Of a stretch of DNA of 49,630 nt, positions 8,143 to 15,790 are shown in pieces. Source of the DNA: an uncultured Flavobacteriaceae bacterium. Lineage in GTDB: Bacteria; Bacteroidota; Bacteroidia; Flavobacteriales; Flavobacteriaceae. Position 1 is the stretch's first letter. Each line of letters opens with the position of its first letter. A program made the position numbers and the translations under genes. Below the pieces are notes generated by a model. It saw only the letters and a list, made by a program, of their open reading frames with translations. It was not told the DNA's origin and did no database searches. Location: the NCBI GenBank assembly GCA_937936275.1, contig CALHCJ010000041.1:1-49630 (forward strand). Reading direction: 5' to 3'.

Positions 8143-8595
8143 TTACGCTAATAATTGAGCTGCGTGATCTTTGGTTTTCACTTTGTCGATGACCTTAGAA
8201 ACAATACCTTTCTCATCGACCACAAAGGTCTTTCGGTGTATACCATCATATTCCTTACCCATAAATTTTTTAAGTCCCCAAACACCAAAAGCATCAATAA
8301 CTGTATGGTCTTCATCAGCCAATAAGGGAAATGGAAATTCATACTTATTCTTGAAATTTGACTGTTTTTTTTCTGAATCTTCACTGACTCCTAAAAGCTC
8401 AAACCCTTGTGCTTGCAATTCTGAATAATTATCTCGCAAATTACAAGCTTCGGCAGTACAACCTGGTGTATTTGCCCGCGGATAGAAAAAAACAATTAAT
8501 TTTTTTCCTGAATAATCGGATAATTGTATAGTATTGCCATCTTGATCTTTGGCTGAAAACGCTGGGACTTTATCCCCTACTTTCAATGTATTCAT
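8143..8595 (-). CDS. bcp: Thioredoxin-dependent thiol peroxidase (Bcp/PrxQ)
   Basis: This is a peroxiredoxin of the BCP/PrxQ class, 150 residues, that reduces hydrogen and alkyl peroxides in the cytoplasm with electrons from thioredoxin. The peroxidatic Cys46 lies in NTPGCTAEACNLRD, and the resolving Cys51 five residues later is the usual alpha2 arrangement of PrxQ. YPRANTPGC and the later GIHRKTF supply the active-site Thr and Arg. The length is that of the family. The gene stands alone, convergent with the 484-aa gene and divergent from nth. Confidence 0.93.
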   Translation of the reverse strand: MNTLKVGDKVPAFSAKDQDGNTIQLSDYSGKKLIVFFYPRANTPGCTAEACNLRDNYSELQAQGFELLGVSEDSEKKQSNFKNKYEFPFPLLADEDHTVIDAFGVWGLKKFMGKEYDGIHRKTFVVDEKGIVSKVIDKVKTKDHAAQLLA

Positions 8596-8651
8596 AGCTA
8601 AATTTTCGAATTAATTATGTTGTATTATTTTTTAATAAAATTAAACAAAAA

Positions 8652-9314
8652 ATGACGAAATCAGAAAAAGTAGACTTCGTAATTAGAACCCTAAAAAAGT
8701 TATATCCTACAATACCCGTTCCTTTAGATCATAAAGATCCGTATACCTTATTAATTGCTGTGCTCATGTCTGCCCAAAGTACTGATGTGCGTGTGAACTT
8801 AATTACACCCTTGTTGTTTGCAAAAGCAGACAATCCCTATGATATGATTAAGCTTTCTGTTGAAGAAATTCGCGAGATTATAAAACCAGTAGGTTTATCG
8901 CCAATGAAAGCAAAAGGCATTCACGGTTTATCGAAAATGTTAGTTGAAAAGTATGACGGAATTGTGCCTAGCGAATTAGAGCTTTTAGAAGAATTTCCAG
9001 CGGTGGGTCATAAAACAGCAAGTGTTGTTGTTTCTCAAGCCTTCGGAATACCTGCTTTTCCGGTCGATACGCATATACACAGATTAATGTATCGTTGGGG
9101 TCTCACAAATGGTAAGAATGTAATACAAACCGAAAAAGATGCGAAACGACTATTTCCTAAAGAGTTATGGAATGACTTGCATCTTCAAATCATTTGGTAT
9201 GGTCGTGAATATTCGCCAGCAAGAGGCTGGAATTTAGAAAAAGATATTATAACAAGTACCATTGGAAGAAGAACGGTACTTAATGAATACTATAAAATTA
9301 AAAAGACCCGCTAA
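8652..9314 (+). CDS. nth: Endonuclease III-type DNA glycosylase without Fe-S cluster
   Basis: This HhH-GPD base-excision-repair glycosylase/AP lyase has 220 residues. The catalytic Lys121 is in the helix-hairpin-helix turn AVGHKTA and Asp139 is in PVDTHIHRL, the counterparts of E. coli Lys120 and Asp138; the early helix LMSAQSTD is intact. The family normally ends in a [4Fe-4S] loop C-x6-C-x2-C-x5-C. Here the aligned region reads GREYSPARGW followed by NLEKDIITSTIG and contains no Cys at all. The enzyme should therefore fold without the cluster. The last three codons and the stop lie within the terminator hairpin. Confidence 0.9.
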   Translation: MTKSEKVDFVIRTLKKLYPTIPVPLDHKDPYTLLIAVLMSAQSTDVRVNLITPLLFAKADNPYDMIKLSVEEIREIIKPVGLSPMKAKGIHGLSKMLVEKYDGIVPSELELLEEFPAVGHKTASVVVSQAFGIPAFPVDTHIHRLMYRWGLTNGKNVIQTEKDAKRLFPKELWNDLHLQIIWYGREYSPARGWNLEKDIITSTIGRRTVLNEYYKIKKTR

Positions 9315-9328
9315 TTGCGGGTCTTTTT
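9302..9328. terminator. Terminator containing the nth stop codon
   Basis: AAAGACCCGC and GCGGGTCTTT form a 10-bp stem around the loop TAATT, whose first three bases are the nth stop codon. The T tract touches the stop codon of the minus-strand microprotein gene (9327-9329), so the hairpin probably acts in both directions. Confidence 0.88.
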
Positions 9329-9470
9329 AATTTAAAATGCTTTCGAATTTGAATTCTCGATAGTCTACTACATGTAATGACTTGGAGAAATTGAGCAAAA
9401 ACTGCACGGTTTCTCTACTAGACCTAACAAGATCGCATTCTTCTTGGTGTTCAGAGTAAATTTTTTCCAT
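9327..9470 (-). CDS. 47-aa microprotein downstream of sigma factor 1
   Basis: This short frame encodes 47 residues from ATG (9470-9468) to TAA. It begins MEKIYSEHQEECDLV and ends FESILN. A paralogue of exactly the same length lies at 10540-10683 behind the neighbouring sigma gene. The two share the pattern MEK-YS--Q--C-LV---ET--FLL--SKSL-V------FES-LN, including Cys12. Conservation of reading frame, length and start supports a real protein. It has no membrane helix or signal peptide. It starts 75 bases after the sigma stop codon on the same strand, so co-transcription is likely. A role in controlling the sigma factor is inference only. Confidence 0.72.
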   Translation of the reverse strand: MEKIYSEHQEECDLVRSSRETVQFLLNFSKSLHVVDYREFKFESILN

Positions 9471-9545
9471 ATTTGGTATAGTCTTGTTATGTAAGAATAA
9501 CGCAGCTAATATGGAAATATTGTTTTTACCCTTCTGAACAGAATG

Positions 9546-10127
9546 TTAATTCGTAAGAACGATATTATGTTTTTCTATAATTTTTCTAAGATTTATAAGT
9601 GCATATCGCATTCTACCTAGAGCAGTATTGATGCTTACACCCGTGTTTTCTGAGATTTCTTTAAAACTCATATCCTTGTAGATGCGCATTAAAAGAACTT
9701 CTTTTTGATCGTCTGGTAGTTCTTCAATTAAGTGTTTTAAATCAGAATCTATTTGATTTTTGATAATTTGTTTTTCAGCGTTTAACTTATCATCGCCAAT
9801 TACAGAGAAGATGTTAAAATCATCATTGCCTTCAAATTTTGGCATTCTTTTGTTTTTTCTAAAATGATCAATGATCAAGTTGTGTGCGATACGCATAACC
9901 CAGGGTAAAAATTTACCTTCCTCGCTATACGTACCTTTCTTCAAAGTTTTTATCACCTTAATAAAAGTATCTTGAAAAATATCTTCTGTAATATCTCTAT
10001 CTAAAACTTTAGAATAGATAAAGCTGGTAATACGTTGATTGTGTCTGTTGATTAAAACTTCTAAAGACTTCTCATCTCCACTAATGTAATCTCTTACTAA
10101 TACTGAATCTTCAATCTGTTGGGCCAT
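9546..10127 (-). CDS. ECF-type sigma-70 family RNA polymerase sigma factor (copy 1)
   Basis: This sigma factor contains only region 2 (about residues 20-90, with ITEDIFQDTFIKVIKTL and the DNA-melting helix PWVMRIAHNLIIDHFRK) and region 4 (about 130-185, with the helix-turn-helix MSFKEISENTGVSINTALGRMRYAL). That is the ECF layout. From the ATG at 10127 it has 193 residues. An in-frame ATG at 10187 would add 20 residues, but the corresponding bases before the paralogue are out of frame, so the shorter start is preferred. No anti-sigma gene with a membrane helix is adjacent; only the 47-aa gene follows. It is very similar to the copy at 10759-11343, including the identical end NIVLTN. Confidence 0.88.
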   Translation of the reverse strand: MAQQIEDSVLVRDYISGDEKSLEVLINRHNQRITSFIYSKVLDRDITEDIFQDTFIKVIKTLKKGTYSEEGKFLPWVMRIAHNLIIDHFRKNKRMPKFEGNDDFNIFSVIGDDKLNAEKQIIKNQIDSDLKHLIEELPDDQKEVLLMRIYKDMSFKEISENTGVSINTALGRMRYALINLRKIIEKHNIVLTN

Positions 10128-10187
10128 GTTAGTAGGTTTTTTAGTTAAGGTTTGGGACTTTCTGTTCGAAAGGTTTTGCTGGGTCAT
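10128..10187 (-). repeat. Leader block of sigma 1, homologous to sigma 2 leader
   Basis: The 60 bases before the sigma 1 start resemble those before sigma 2 (11344-11405). Both begin ATGACCCA, share a CCTTTCG/CCTTTTCG and CAGAA core and GTCCC, and end in a TTAAC/TTTAAC plus A-run. In this copy the block is open in the sigma frame; in the other it is not. Confidence 0.55.
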
Positions 10188-10486
10188 TAGTTATTTTTTT
10201 TGAGTTAAATCTAAATCTTGGTTTTTTACCTTGATTTTCAATTATGACCTAAAACTATATATAACGGGGCTATAGAAAAAAAACTTGTTGTCAAACCCTC
10301 GGTTTTTGATGTGAAAAGCTACTTTTCTATTTTTCTACAAAATAAATCGCATTGTAAGGCGTTGTTCGGTTTGCAATTTTGAATTGGCATTCGTCGATAA
10401 TTTTTAACACTTTATCGAGAGATCCTTTTTTGTGCGGAAAATTTCAATTTCATATTTTCACTACCAGACACCAATTAATAGAATAG
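10188..10486. other. Upstream region of sigma 1 with no gene
   Basis: About 300 bases between the sigma 1 leader and the terminator of the second cassette hold no plausible coding frame and no clean TTG/TAnnTTTG promoter on the minus strand. The best partial match is TAGTTTTA near 10253-10260. A short interrupted palindrome (CAAACC, three bases, GGTTTTTG) near 10292-10310 could be an operator. The sigma 1 promoter presumably lies here. Confidence 0.4.
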
Positions 10487-10521
10487 AAAAGCCCCAACAA
10501 TAAAAATTGTTGGGGCTTTTT
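10487..10521 (-). terminator. Terminator ending the second sigma cassette
   Basis: AAAAGCCCCAACAAT pairs with ATTGTTGGGGCTTTT around a short A-rich loop. It lies just after the minus-strand microprotein at 10540 and separates the two sigma cassettes transcriptionally. Confidence 0.88.
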
Positions 10522-10539
10522 ATATTAAGATAAATAATT

Positions 10540-10683
10540 TTAGTTCAAATTCGATTCAAACGTCATTCCGTTTGTCTTAGTCACTTTGAGGGACTTTGAA
10601 TAGCTGAGTAGAAAATCAATAGTTTCTGGTTTAGCCTGAACTAGCTTACATTTCTTCTGTTTCTTAGAGTATAATTTTTCCAT
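10540..10683 (-). CDS. 47-aa microprotein downstream of sigma factor 2
   Basis: This paralogue of the 47-aa frame at 9327-9470 starts MEKLYSKKQKKCKLV and ends FESNLN. It keeps the central ETIDFLLSYSKSL block and Cys12 but is more basic in its first fifteen residues. Spacing from the upstream sigma stop is 75 bases, the same as in the first cassette, and the spacer itself shows related sequence just before the start codon. The frame ends shortly before a strong terminator, so the transcript is sigma plus microprotein. I know no domain for it. Confidence 0.72.
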   Translation of the reverse strand: MEKLYSKKQKKCKLVQAKPETIDFLLSYSKSLKVTKTNGMTFESNLN

Positions 10684-10758
10684 ATCAAGGTTTGGTATTG
10701 TTTGGTATGATAACGCTACCGCCTCTCAATATAATAAAATCACTCGACCTACTGTCTA

Positions 10759-11343
10759 TTAATTCGTTAAAACAATGTTATTCTCACTTATGATCTTCCG
10801 AAGATTAATTAAGGCATAGCGCATTCTACCCAGTGCAGTATTTATACTCACTCCAGTATTTTCAGAAATTTCTTTGAAACTCATATCCTTATAGATCCGC
10901 ATTACTAGTACCTCACGTTGGTCTACCGGTAACTCTTCTATGAGAGCGGTCAAGTCACAATCTATCTGATCCTTTATAATTTGCCCTTCAATATTTAATT
11001 TATCATCTCCCATCACTGAAAAAATATTGAAACTATCACCTCCTTTATACATAGGCATCCTTCTATTCTTTCTAAAATGATCAATAATAAGGTTGTGCGC
11101 AATGCGCATGACCCATGGTAAAAACTTACCTTCTTCATTATAGGTACCCTTTTTGAGAGTACGTATTACTTTAATAAAGGTATCTTGAAAAATATCTTCT
11201 GTAATTCCTCTATCGTTGACTTTTGAATAGATAAAACTACTTATACGCTGGTTGTGTCTATTAATAAGACTCGCCAAGGCTCGTTCGTCTCCTTTTATGT
11301 ATCGCTGAATTAAAACGGGATCGTCAATCTGTACTTGTTCCAT
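10759..11343 (-). CDS. ECF-type sigma-70 family RNA polymerase sigma factor (copy 2)
   Basis: This 194-residue sigma factor has regions 2 and 4 only, like copy 1: ITEDIFQDTFIKVIRTL and PWVMRIAHNLIIDHFRK in region 2, MSFKEISENTGVSINTALGRM in region 4. Differences from copy 1 cluster at the N-terminus and in the 2-4 linker (MPMYKGGDS, CDLTALIEELPVDQ), while both DNA-contact helices are almost identical. The two proteins therefore probably read the same promoter set. The ATG at 11343 is chosen over an in-frame GTG at 11352. A full promoter lies at 11463-11490, giving a leader of about 110 bases that contains a short upstream frame. Confidence 0.88.
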   Translation of the reverse strand: MEQVQIDDPVLIQRYIKGDERALASLINRHNQRISSFIYSKVNDRGITEDIFQDTFIKVIRTLKKGTYNEEGKFLPWVMRIAHNLIIDHFRKNRRMPMYKGGDSFNIFSVMGDDKLNIEGQIIKDQIDCDLTALIEELPVDQREVLVMRIYKDMSFKEISENTGVSINTALGRMRYALINLRKIISENNIVLTN

Positions 11344-11405
11344 AACTATCACTTTTTTGGTTAAACTTAGGGACCAGTTCTGGGCGAAAAGGTCTTGTGG
11401 GTCAT
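11344..11405 (-). repeat. Leader block of sigma 2 with a 12-codon upstream ORF
   Basis: This is the counterpart of 10128-10187. The first ATG (11405-11403) opens a frame MTHKTFSPRTGP that stops at 11367, and it is out of frame with the sigma gene. The block is downstream of the promoter at 11463-11490 and so is transcribed. Confidence 0.55.
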
Positions 11406-11462
11406 TCTTCCAGTTGTAAAAAGTAATATTGCGTTATAGGCTATTTGACGTTTAAGTGAGTT

Positions 11463-11490
11463 CAAATATAGATAAAATTATGTACTTCAA
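11463..11490 (-). promoter_or_regulatory. Promoter of sigma 2, TTG-N17-TATATTTG
   Basis: On the minus strand, TTG (11490-11488), a 17-base spacer and TATATTTG (11470-11463) match the Bacteroidota consensus exactly. Transcription should begin near 11458. Confidence 0.65.
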
Positions 11491-11561
11491 AAAAAAATCT
11501 CTTATCAATGGTCTTTTTTATCGCAATCAAAGCAAGACTAGTAATTAGAAAACACATATTG

Positions 11562-11569
11562 TATCTTTG
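11562..11569 (+). promoter_or_regulatory. -7 element of uvrA
   Basis: TATCTTTG ends eight bases before the ATG at 11578. It overlaps the in-frame GTG at 11569, which therefore cannot be the start. No TTG was found at the proper upstream distance. Confidence 0.45.
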
Positions 11570-11577
11570 TGCTCCAA

Positions 11578-14367
11578 ATGAAAAAGATGCCCGATTTATT
11601 AGACATCAATCCTAAAGAAAATATTATCATAAAGGGTGCAAAACTGCACAATTTAAAAAATATTGATGTGGTCATTCCAAGAAATAAACTCGTTGTAATT
11701 ACTGGTTTATCAGGTTCTGGTAAATCAAGCTTGGCCTTTGACACCCTCTATGCAGAGGGGCAAAGAAGATATGTAGAAAGTCTTTCATCGTACGCGAGAC
11801 AGTTTTTGGGTAAGCTAGACAAACCTAAAGTTGATTACATAAAAGGTATTGCACCGGCAATTGCTATTGAGCAAAAGGTAAATTCTACCAATCCTCGATC
11901 GACGGTGGGCACGACTACGGAAATATATGATTATCTAAAGTTACTCTTCGCTAGAGTGGGTAGAACAATATCTCCTGTGTCTGGCAAGGAAGTAAAAAAG
12001 AATACGGTTAGCGATGTTGTCAATTTTGTAAAGAGCTATAAGGTCGGAACAAAACTATTATTGCTTGCTCCTATTCAAATTAAAGAAGATAGAGACAGCT
12101 TAAAATCGTTACAATTATTTTCCAAACAAGGTTATGCTAGAATAAAATACAAGGGAAAAGTGCTGCGAATAGATGCGGCACCCAAAGATATTGGCAAAGC
12201 ATTTGACCTCGTGGTGGATAGAGTTATCACAAAAGACGATGAAGATTTTTATAATCGCCTTGCCAATGCTATTGACACCGCATATTTCGAAGGACAAGGG
12301 GAATGTGTAATAGAAGAACTGGACACTCAAAAACAAACCTTGTTCAGCAATAAGTTTGAATTAGATGGCATGTCTTTTTTAGAACCTAACGTTCATCTGT
12401 TTAGTTTTAATAACCCTTATGGTGCTTGTCCTAAATGTGAAGGTTATGGAGATGTTATTGGTATCGACGAAGACTTAGTAATTCCAAATACCGCTTTATC
12501 GATATATGAAAATGCCGTATTTGCTTGGCGTGGTGAAAGTATGGGTTGGTATAGAGATCAATTGGTAAATTCTGCTTACAAGTTTGATTTTCCAATTCAT
12601 AAACCATGGTTCGAACTATCAGAAGAACAAAAACAATTGGTTTGGGATGGAAATGATCATTTTATAGGCATTCATAAGTTTTTTACGCAATTAGAGGAAA
12701 AGAGCTATAAAATTCAAAACCGGGTGATGCTTTCTCGCTATCGAGGTAAAACACGTTGCAATGCTTGTAAAGGAAAGCGATTACGCACTGAAACTAAATA
12801 TGTGAAGGTAGATGGGAAGTCAATTTCTGACTTGGTCGAACTTTCGATAAAAAAGTTGATCCTTTTCTTTAAGAATATTCAATTAAGCGAGCATGACCAT
12901 ACGATAGCTTCAAGATTACTCAAAGAGATTAATACACGTTTGGGTTTTTTAGAAAATGTTGGTTTGAGTTATCTCACACTAAATCGCAAATCAAATACTT
13001 TATCTGGTGGAGAAAGCCAACGTATTAATTTAGCCACATCATTAGGTAGTAGCTTAGTTGGTTCTATGTATATTTTAGATGAGCCAAGTATTGGCCTGCA
13101 CCCGAAGGATACAGAAAACTTGGTTGAAGTTTTAAAATCGCTTCGAGATCTAGGAAATACGGTAATTGTTGTTGAGCATGATGAGGATATCATGAAAGCT
13201 GCAGACGAAGTTATTGACATTGGCCCTGAAGCTGGCACTCATGGTGGTCATGTTGTTGCGCACGGCACGCTGGATGAAGTCTTGCTCTCGTCTTCATTAA
13301 CTGCAAGCTACTTAAACGGAACTGAAGTAATTGAAATCCCAGAAAGCCGTAGAACTTCAACTTCATTTATAACGATTAAAGGGGCTCGCGAAAATAATCT
13401 GAAAAATATCGATGTAACCTTCCCTTTAAATATGTTGACTGTAATAACAGGGGTTTCAGGTAGTGGTAAAAGTACTCTAGTGAAAAAACTCTTGTACCCT
13501 ATAGTTCTAAAAGAAGTTGGTGGCTACGGACAAAAATCAGGACAATACACCTCTTTTGAAGGAAAATTTAAAGATATTAAACATGTAGAGTTCGTAGATC
13601 AAAACCCTATTGGTCGGTCTTCACGATCCAATCCTGTTACATATATAAAGGCCTACGACGATATTCGTAGTTTGTTCGCATCTCAAAAACTCAGCAAAAT
13701 AAGAGCGTATCAAGCAAAACATTTTTCATTTAATGTAGATGGCGGTCGCTGTGAGAAGTGTAAAGGAGAAGGTCAAATTACCGTAGAAATGCAATTTATG
13801 GCCGATGTTCACCTAGAGTGTGATACTTGTAGTGGTAAGCGCTTTAAGAAAGAGGTATTAGAGGTCAAATTCGAGGGCGTTAATATTGATAATGTTTTAA
13901 ATATGACTATCGATGATGCTATAGCTTTCTTTGAAACGCATTCACAAACAAAATTGGTCACCAAGTTAAAACCCTTGCAAGATGTAGGTTTGGGCTATGT
14001 TACCTTGGGCCAGTCTTCTTCTACCCTATCAGGTGGTGAAGCACAACGGATAAAGTTAGCATCTTTTCTTATCAAGGGTAATTCAAAGGACAAAGCATTA
14101 TTTATTTTTGATGAACCTACCACGGGACTCCATTTTCATGATATTAAAAAATTGTTAAAATCTTTCAATGCTTTAATATCTCGTGGACACTCCATTGTGG
14201 TTATTGAACATAATATTGAACTCATTAAATGTGCGGACCACATTATAGATCTTGGACCTGAGGGTGGTGAAAATGGAGGTCAACTTTTAGCTTATGGAAC
14301 TCCCGAAGAAATAATTACCAGTAATTCTTCAGAAACTGCTAAATATCTAAGAGAAAAACTACTCTAG
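11578..14367 (+). CDS. uvrA: UvrABC system protein A
   Basis: This is the damage-recognition ATPase of nucleotide excision repair, 929 residues from the ATG at 11578; the ATG at 11587 is also possible. Two ABC modules are complete: Walker A GLSGSGKSS near residue 45 and GVSGSGKST near 630, each with LSGGE signatures and Walker B (ILDEPS, IFDEPTTG). The C-terminal zinc module is complete (CEKC and CDTC). The N-terminal zinc module has only the second Cys pair (GACPKC near 284); the usual first pair is replaced by a Cys-free stretch. It is recognisably the Bacteroidota UvrA type with the N-terminus MPDLLDINPKENIIIKGAK. As I recall, these genomes often carry a second UvrA, so it may be one of two. 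Confidence 0.93.
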   Translation: MKKMPDLLDINPKENIIIKGAKLHNLKNIDVVIPRNKLVVITGLSGSGKSSLAFDTLYAEGQRRYVESLSSYARQFLGKLDKPKVDYIKGIAPAIAIEQKVNSTNPRSTVGTTTEIYDYLKLLFARVGRTISPVSGKEVKKNTVSDVVNFVKSYKVGTKLLLLAPIQIKEDRDSLKSLQLFSKQGYARIKYKGKVLRIDAAPKDIGKAFDLVVDRVITKDDEDFYNRLANAIDTAYFEGQGECVIEELDTQKQTLFSNKFELDGMSFLEPNVHLFSFNNPYGACPKCEGYGDVIGIDEDLVIPNTALSIYENAVFAWRGESMGWYRDQLVNSAYKFDFPIHKPWFELSEEQKQLVWDGNDHFIGIHKFFTQLEEKSYKIQNRVMLSRYRGKTRCNACKGKRLRTETKYVKVDGKSISDLVELSIKKLILFFKNIQLSEHDHTIASRLLKEINTRLGFLENVGLSYLTLNRKSNTLSGGESQRINLATSLGSSLVGSMYILDEPSIGLHPKDTENLVEVLKSLRDLGNTVIVVEHDEDIMKAADEVIDIGPEAGTHGGHVVAHGTLDEVLLSSSLTASYLNGTEVIEIPESRRTSTSFITIKGARENNLKNIDVTFPLNMLTVITGVSGSGKSTLVKKLLYPIVLKEVGGYGQKSGQYTSFEGKFKDIKHVEFVDQNPIGRSSRSNPVTYIKAYDDIRSLFASQKLSKIRAYQAKHFSFNVDGGRCEKCKGEGQITVEMQFMADVHLECDTCSGKRFKKEVLEVKFEGVNIDNVLNMTIDDAIAFFETHSQTKLVTKLKPLQDVGLGYVTLGQSSSTLSGGEAQRIKLASFLIKGNSKDKALFIFDEPTTGLHFHDIKKLLKSFNALISRGHSIVVIEHNIELIKCADHIIDLGPEGGENGGQLLAYGTPEEIITSNSSETAKYLREKLL

Positions 14368-14459
14368 GAAACTTTCATATTATTTATCGTTCACTTTTTA
14401 TATAATTTTAAAAAGTTAACGTATTGATTACCAATTTTTTAAACTCTTTCTAAATTTCT

Positions 14460-14475
14460 TGGCATGCTGTTTGGT
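14460..14475 (+). promoter_or_regulatory. Sigma-54-like promoter, one mismatch
   Basis: TGGCATG-N4-TTGGT resembles the sigma-54 form TGGCAYR-N4-TTGCW, with a single mismatch (G for C in the -12 element). It lies 52 bases before the secreted Arg-rich protein. No activator gene is adjacent. Confidence 0.3.
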
Positions 14476-14526
14476 ATATAGTTATCGAGTGTAAATAATT
14501 ACCCTCAGAATTTAAAACCTTATATC

Positions 14527-15738
14527 ATGAAAAAATTCGTACTACTTTTTACAGCACTTATTTTCGGTACCTCAGGTATCATGGCTAGTACAGCTGATGA
14601 TAAGGTTGCAGAACGCAATGCTTATCGTAACAACAACAGATCTTTTATTTTTGTTGAAAACGGCATTACGTTTTCAGTTTATCCCGACGGAGAATTTGAT
14701 TTTTACGTTGACAACAGAATTGGAAATCGTAGAAGAAATGTCACCTTCAATTCTGGTTTTGATTATAGCCCATATGCTCAATATGATGATTATGGTGCGG
14801 TAATTCAGGTGGAAAACGTACCTATATTTTATGACTATTATGGTCGCGTCTCACAAGTTGGTGATATCAATATTAACTACCGTAATCGTAGAGTATATTC
14901 TGTAGGAAATATGTTTGTTTACTATAACAATAACGGATTCTACGATTATCATACTGGTTATATTAATAGTTTCAATAGATTCTACGTATACAGACCGTTT
15001 CATAGATTCTTTGCAAGACCAGCTTTAGGTTTCTGTTTTGTCAACACTAGACCTTATAGAAGGTTTTACAGTCCGATTCGTTATACATTTTACAACCCGT
15101 ATAGATATAACAATAGAAGAACATTTGCCAAAATAGGTCGTGAGCATCGATACAACCGGGTGCGTAGAGAACGTTCTACAATATATAGAAACGACAAGAG
15201 AGTTGCAGTACGTGACAATGCTCGAAGAAGCAACAGAAATGTAGCACGTGCTAATACGTCAAGCAGATCAAACAGAACTGCAACGCGGAGTACTGATAAT
15301 CGTGCGAATCGAACTGCGACAAGAACAAATCGTTCTGTGACGAGATCCGATGGAAGAACTACTACCGTTCGTAGCAGTAATTATAAAAAAGGTAACGCGA
15401 CAAATAGTAGAACTGTAGTGAAACGTACGCCCCGAAGCACCACCGTTAAAAGGAGTACTTCTACAGTACGACAGCCTTTGTCTCGAAACAGTAATAATCG
15501 AACAGTGCGCAGCACGACAAATAGGTCACAGCGTTCGGTTGCAAAGCCTACCCAACGAACTTCGAGAAGTACAGCAAGTAGAAGTACGTCTTCTAGATCG
15601 GTTCGAAAAGCTCCAGCAAGAAGCTCGAGAAGTACTGTAAGTAGAAGTTCTTCTAAAAGATCGGTTCTAAAAGCACCGACAAGAAGTTCAAGAAGTAATA
15701 GAAGTGCCACTACCTCAAGAAGCAGAGGACGGCAGTAG
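14527..15738 (+). CDS. Secreted protein with Arg/Ser/Thr-rich basic tail
   Basis: This 403-residue protein has a signal peptide (residues 1-20, cleavage after IMA). Residues 30-190 are Tyr/Asn/Phe-rich and contain repeated short beta-like segments (FYDYYGRVSQVGDININY, VYSVGNMFVYYNNNGF). From about 190 to the end the sequence is low-complexity Arg, Ser, Thr and Asn with no acidic clusters, giving an extremely basic tail. Two adjacent 21-residue copies close the tail. The tail may bind DNA, polysaccharide or an acidic surface polymer in the periplasm or outside; this is inference. I do not recognise the family. Confidence 0.75.
   Translation: MKKFVLLFTALIFGTSGIMASTADDKVAERNAYRNNNRSFIFVENGITFSVYPDGEFDFYVDNRIGNRRRNVTFNSGFDYSPYAQYDDYGAVIQVENVPIFYDYYGRVSQVGDININYRNRRVYSVGNMFVYYNNNGFYDYHTGYINSFNRFYVYRPFHRFFARPALGFCFVNTRPYRRFYSPIRYTFYNPYRYNNRRTFAKIGREHRYNRVRRERSTIYRNDKRVAVRDNARRSNRNVARANTSSRSNRTATRSTDNRANRTATRTNRSVTRSDGRTTTVRSSNYKKGNATNSRTVVKRTPRSTTVKRSTSTVRQPLSRNSNNRTVRSTTNRSQRSVAKPTQRTSRSTASRSTSSRSVRKAPARSSRSTVSRSSSKRSVLKAPTRSSRSNRSATTSRSRGRQ
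15568..15693 (+). repeat. Two tandem 63-bp units in the basic tail
   Basis: Units 15568-15630 and 15631-15693 each encode 21 residues with the shared pattern ST-SRS-S-RSV-KAP-RSSR. They diverge at synonymous and a few replacement sites, so the duplication is not recent. Confidence 0.8.
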
Positions 15739-15790
15739 ATTCTGAAACAAGTTCAGAATGAAAGATAGTTTTTAGGTTGGTTAGTTGTTA

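Noticed and set aside
15381-15710. 109-aa Leu-rich frame antisense to the Arg/Ser-rich tail
   Set aside because: It is the complement of repetitive Arg/Ser codons, which turns into Leu/Glu codons. No independent start signal or family match is visible.
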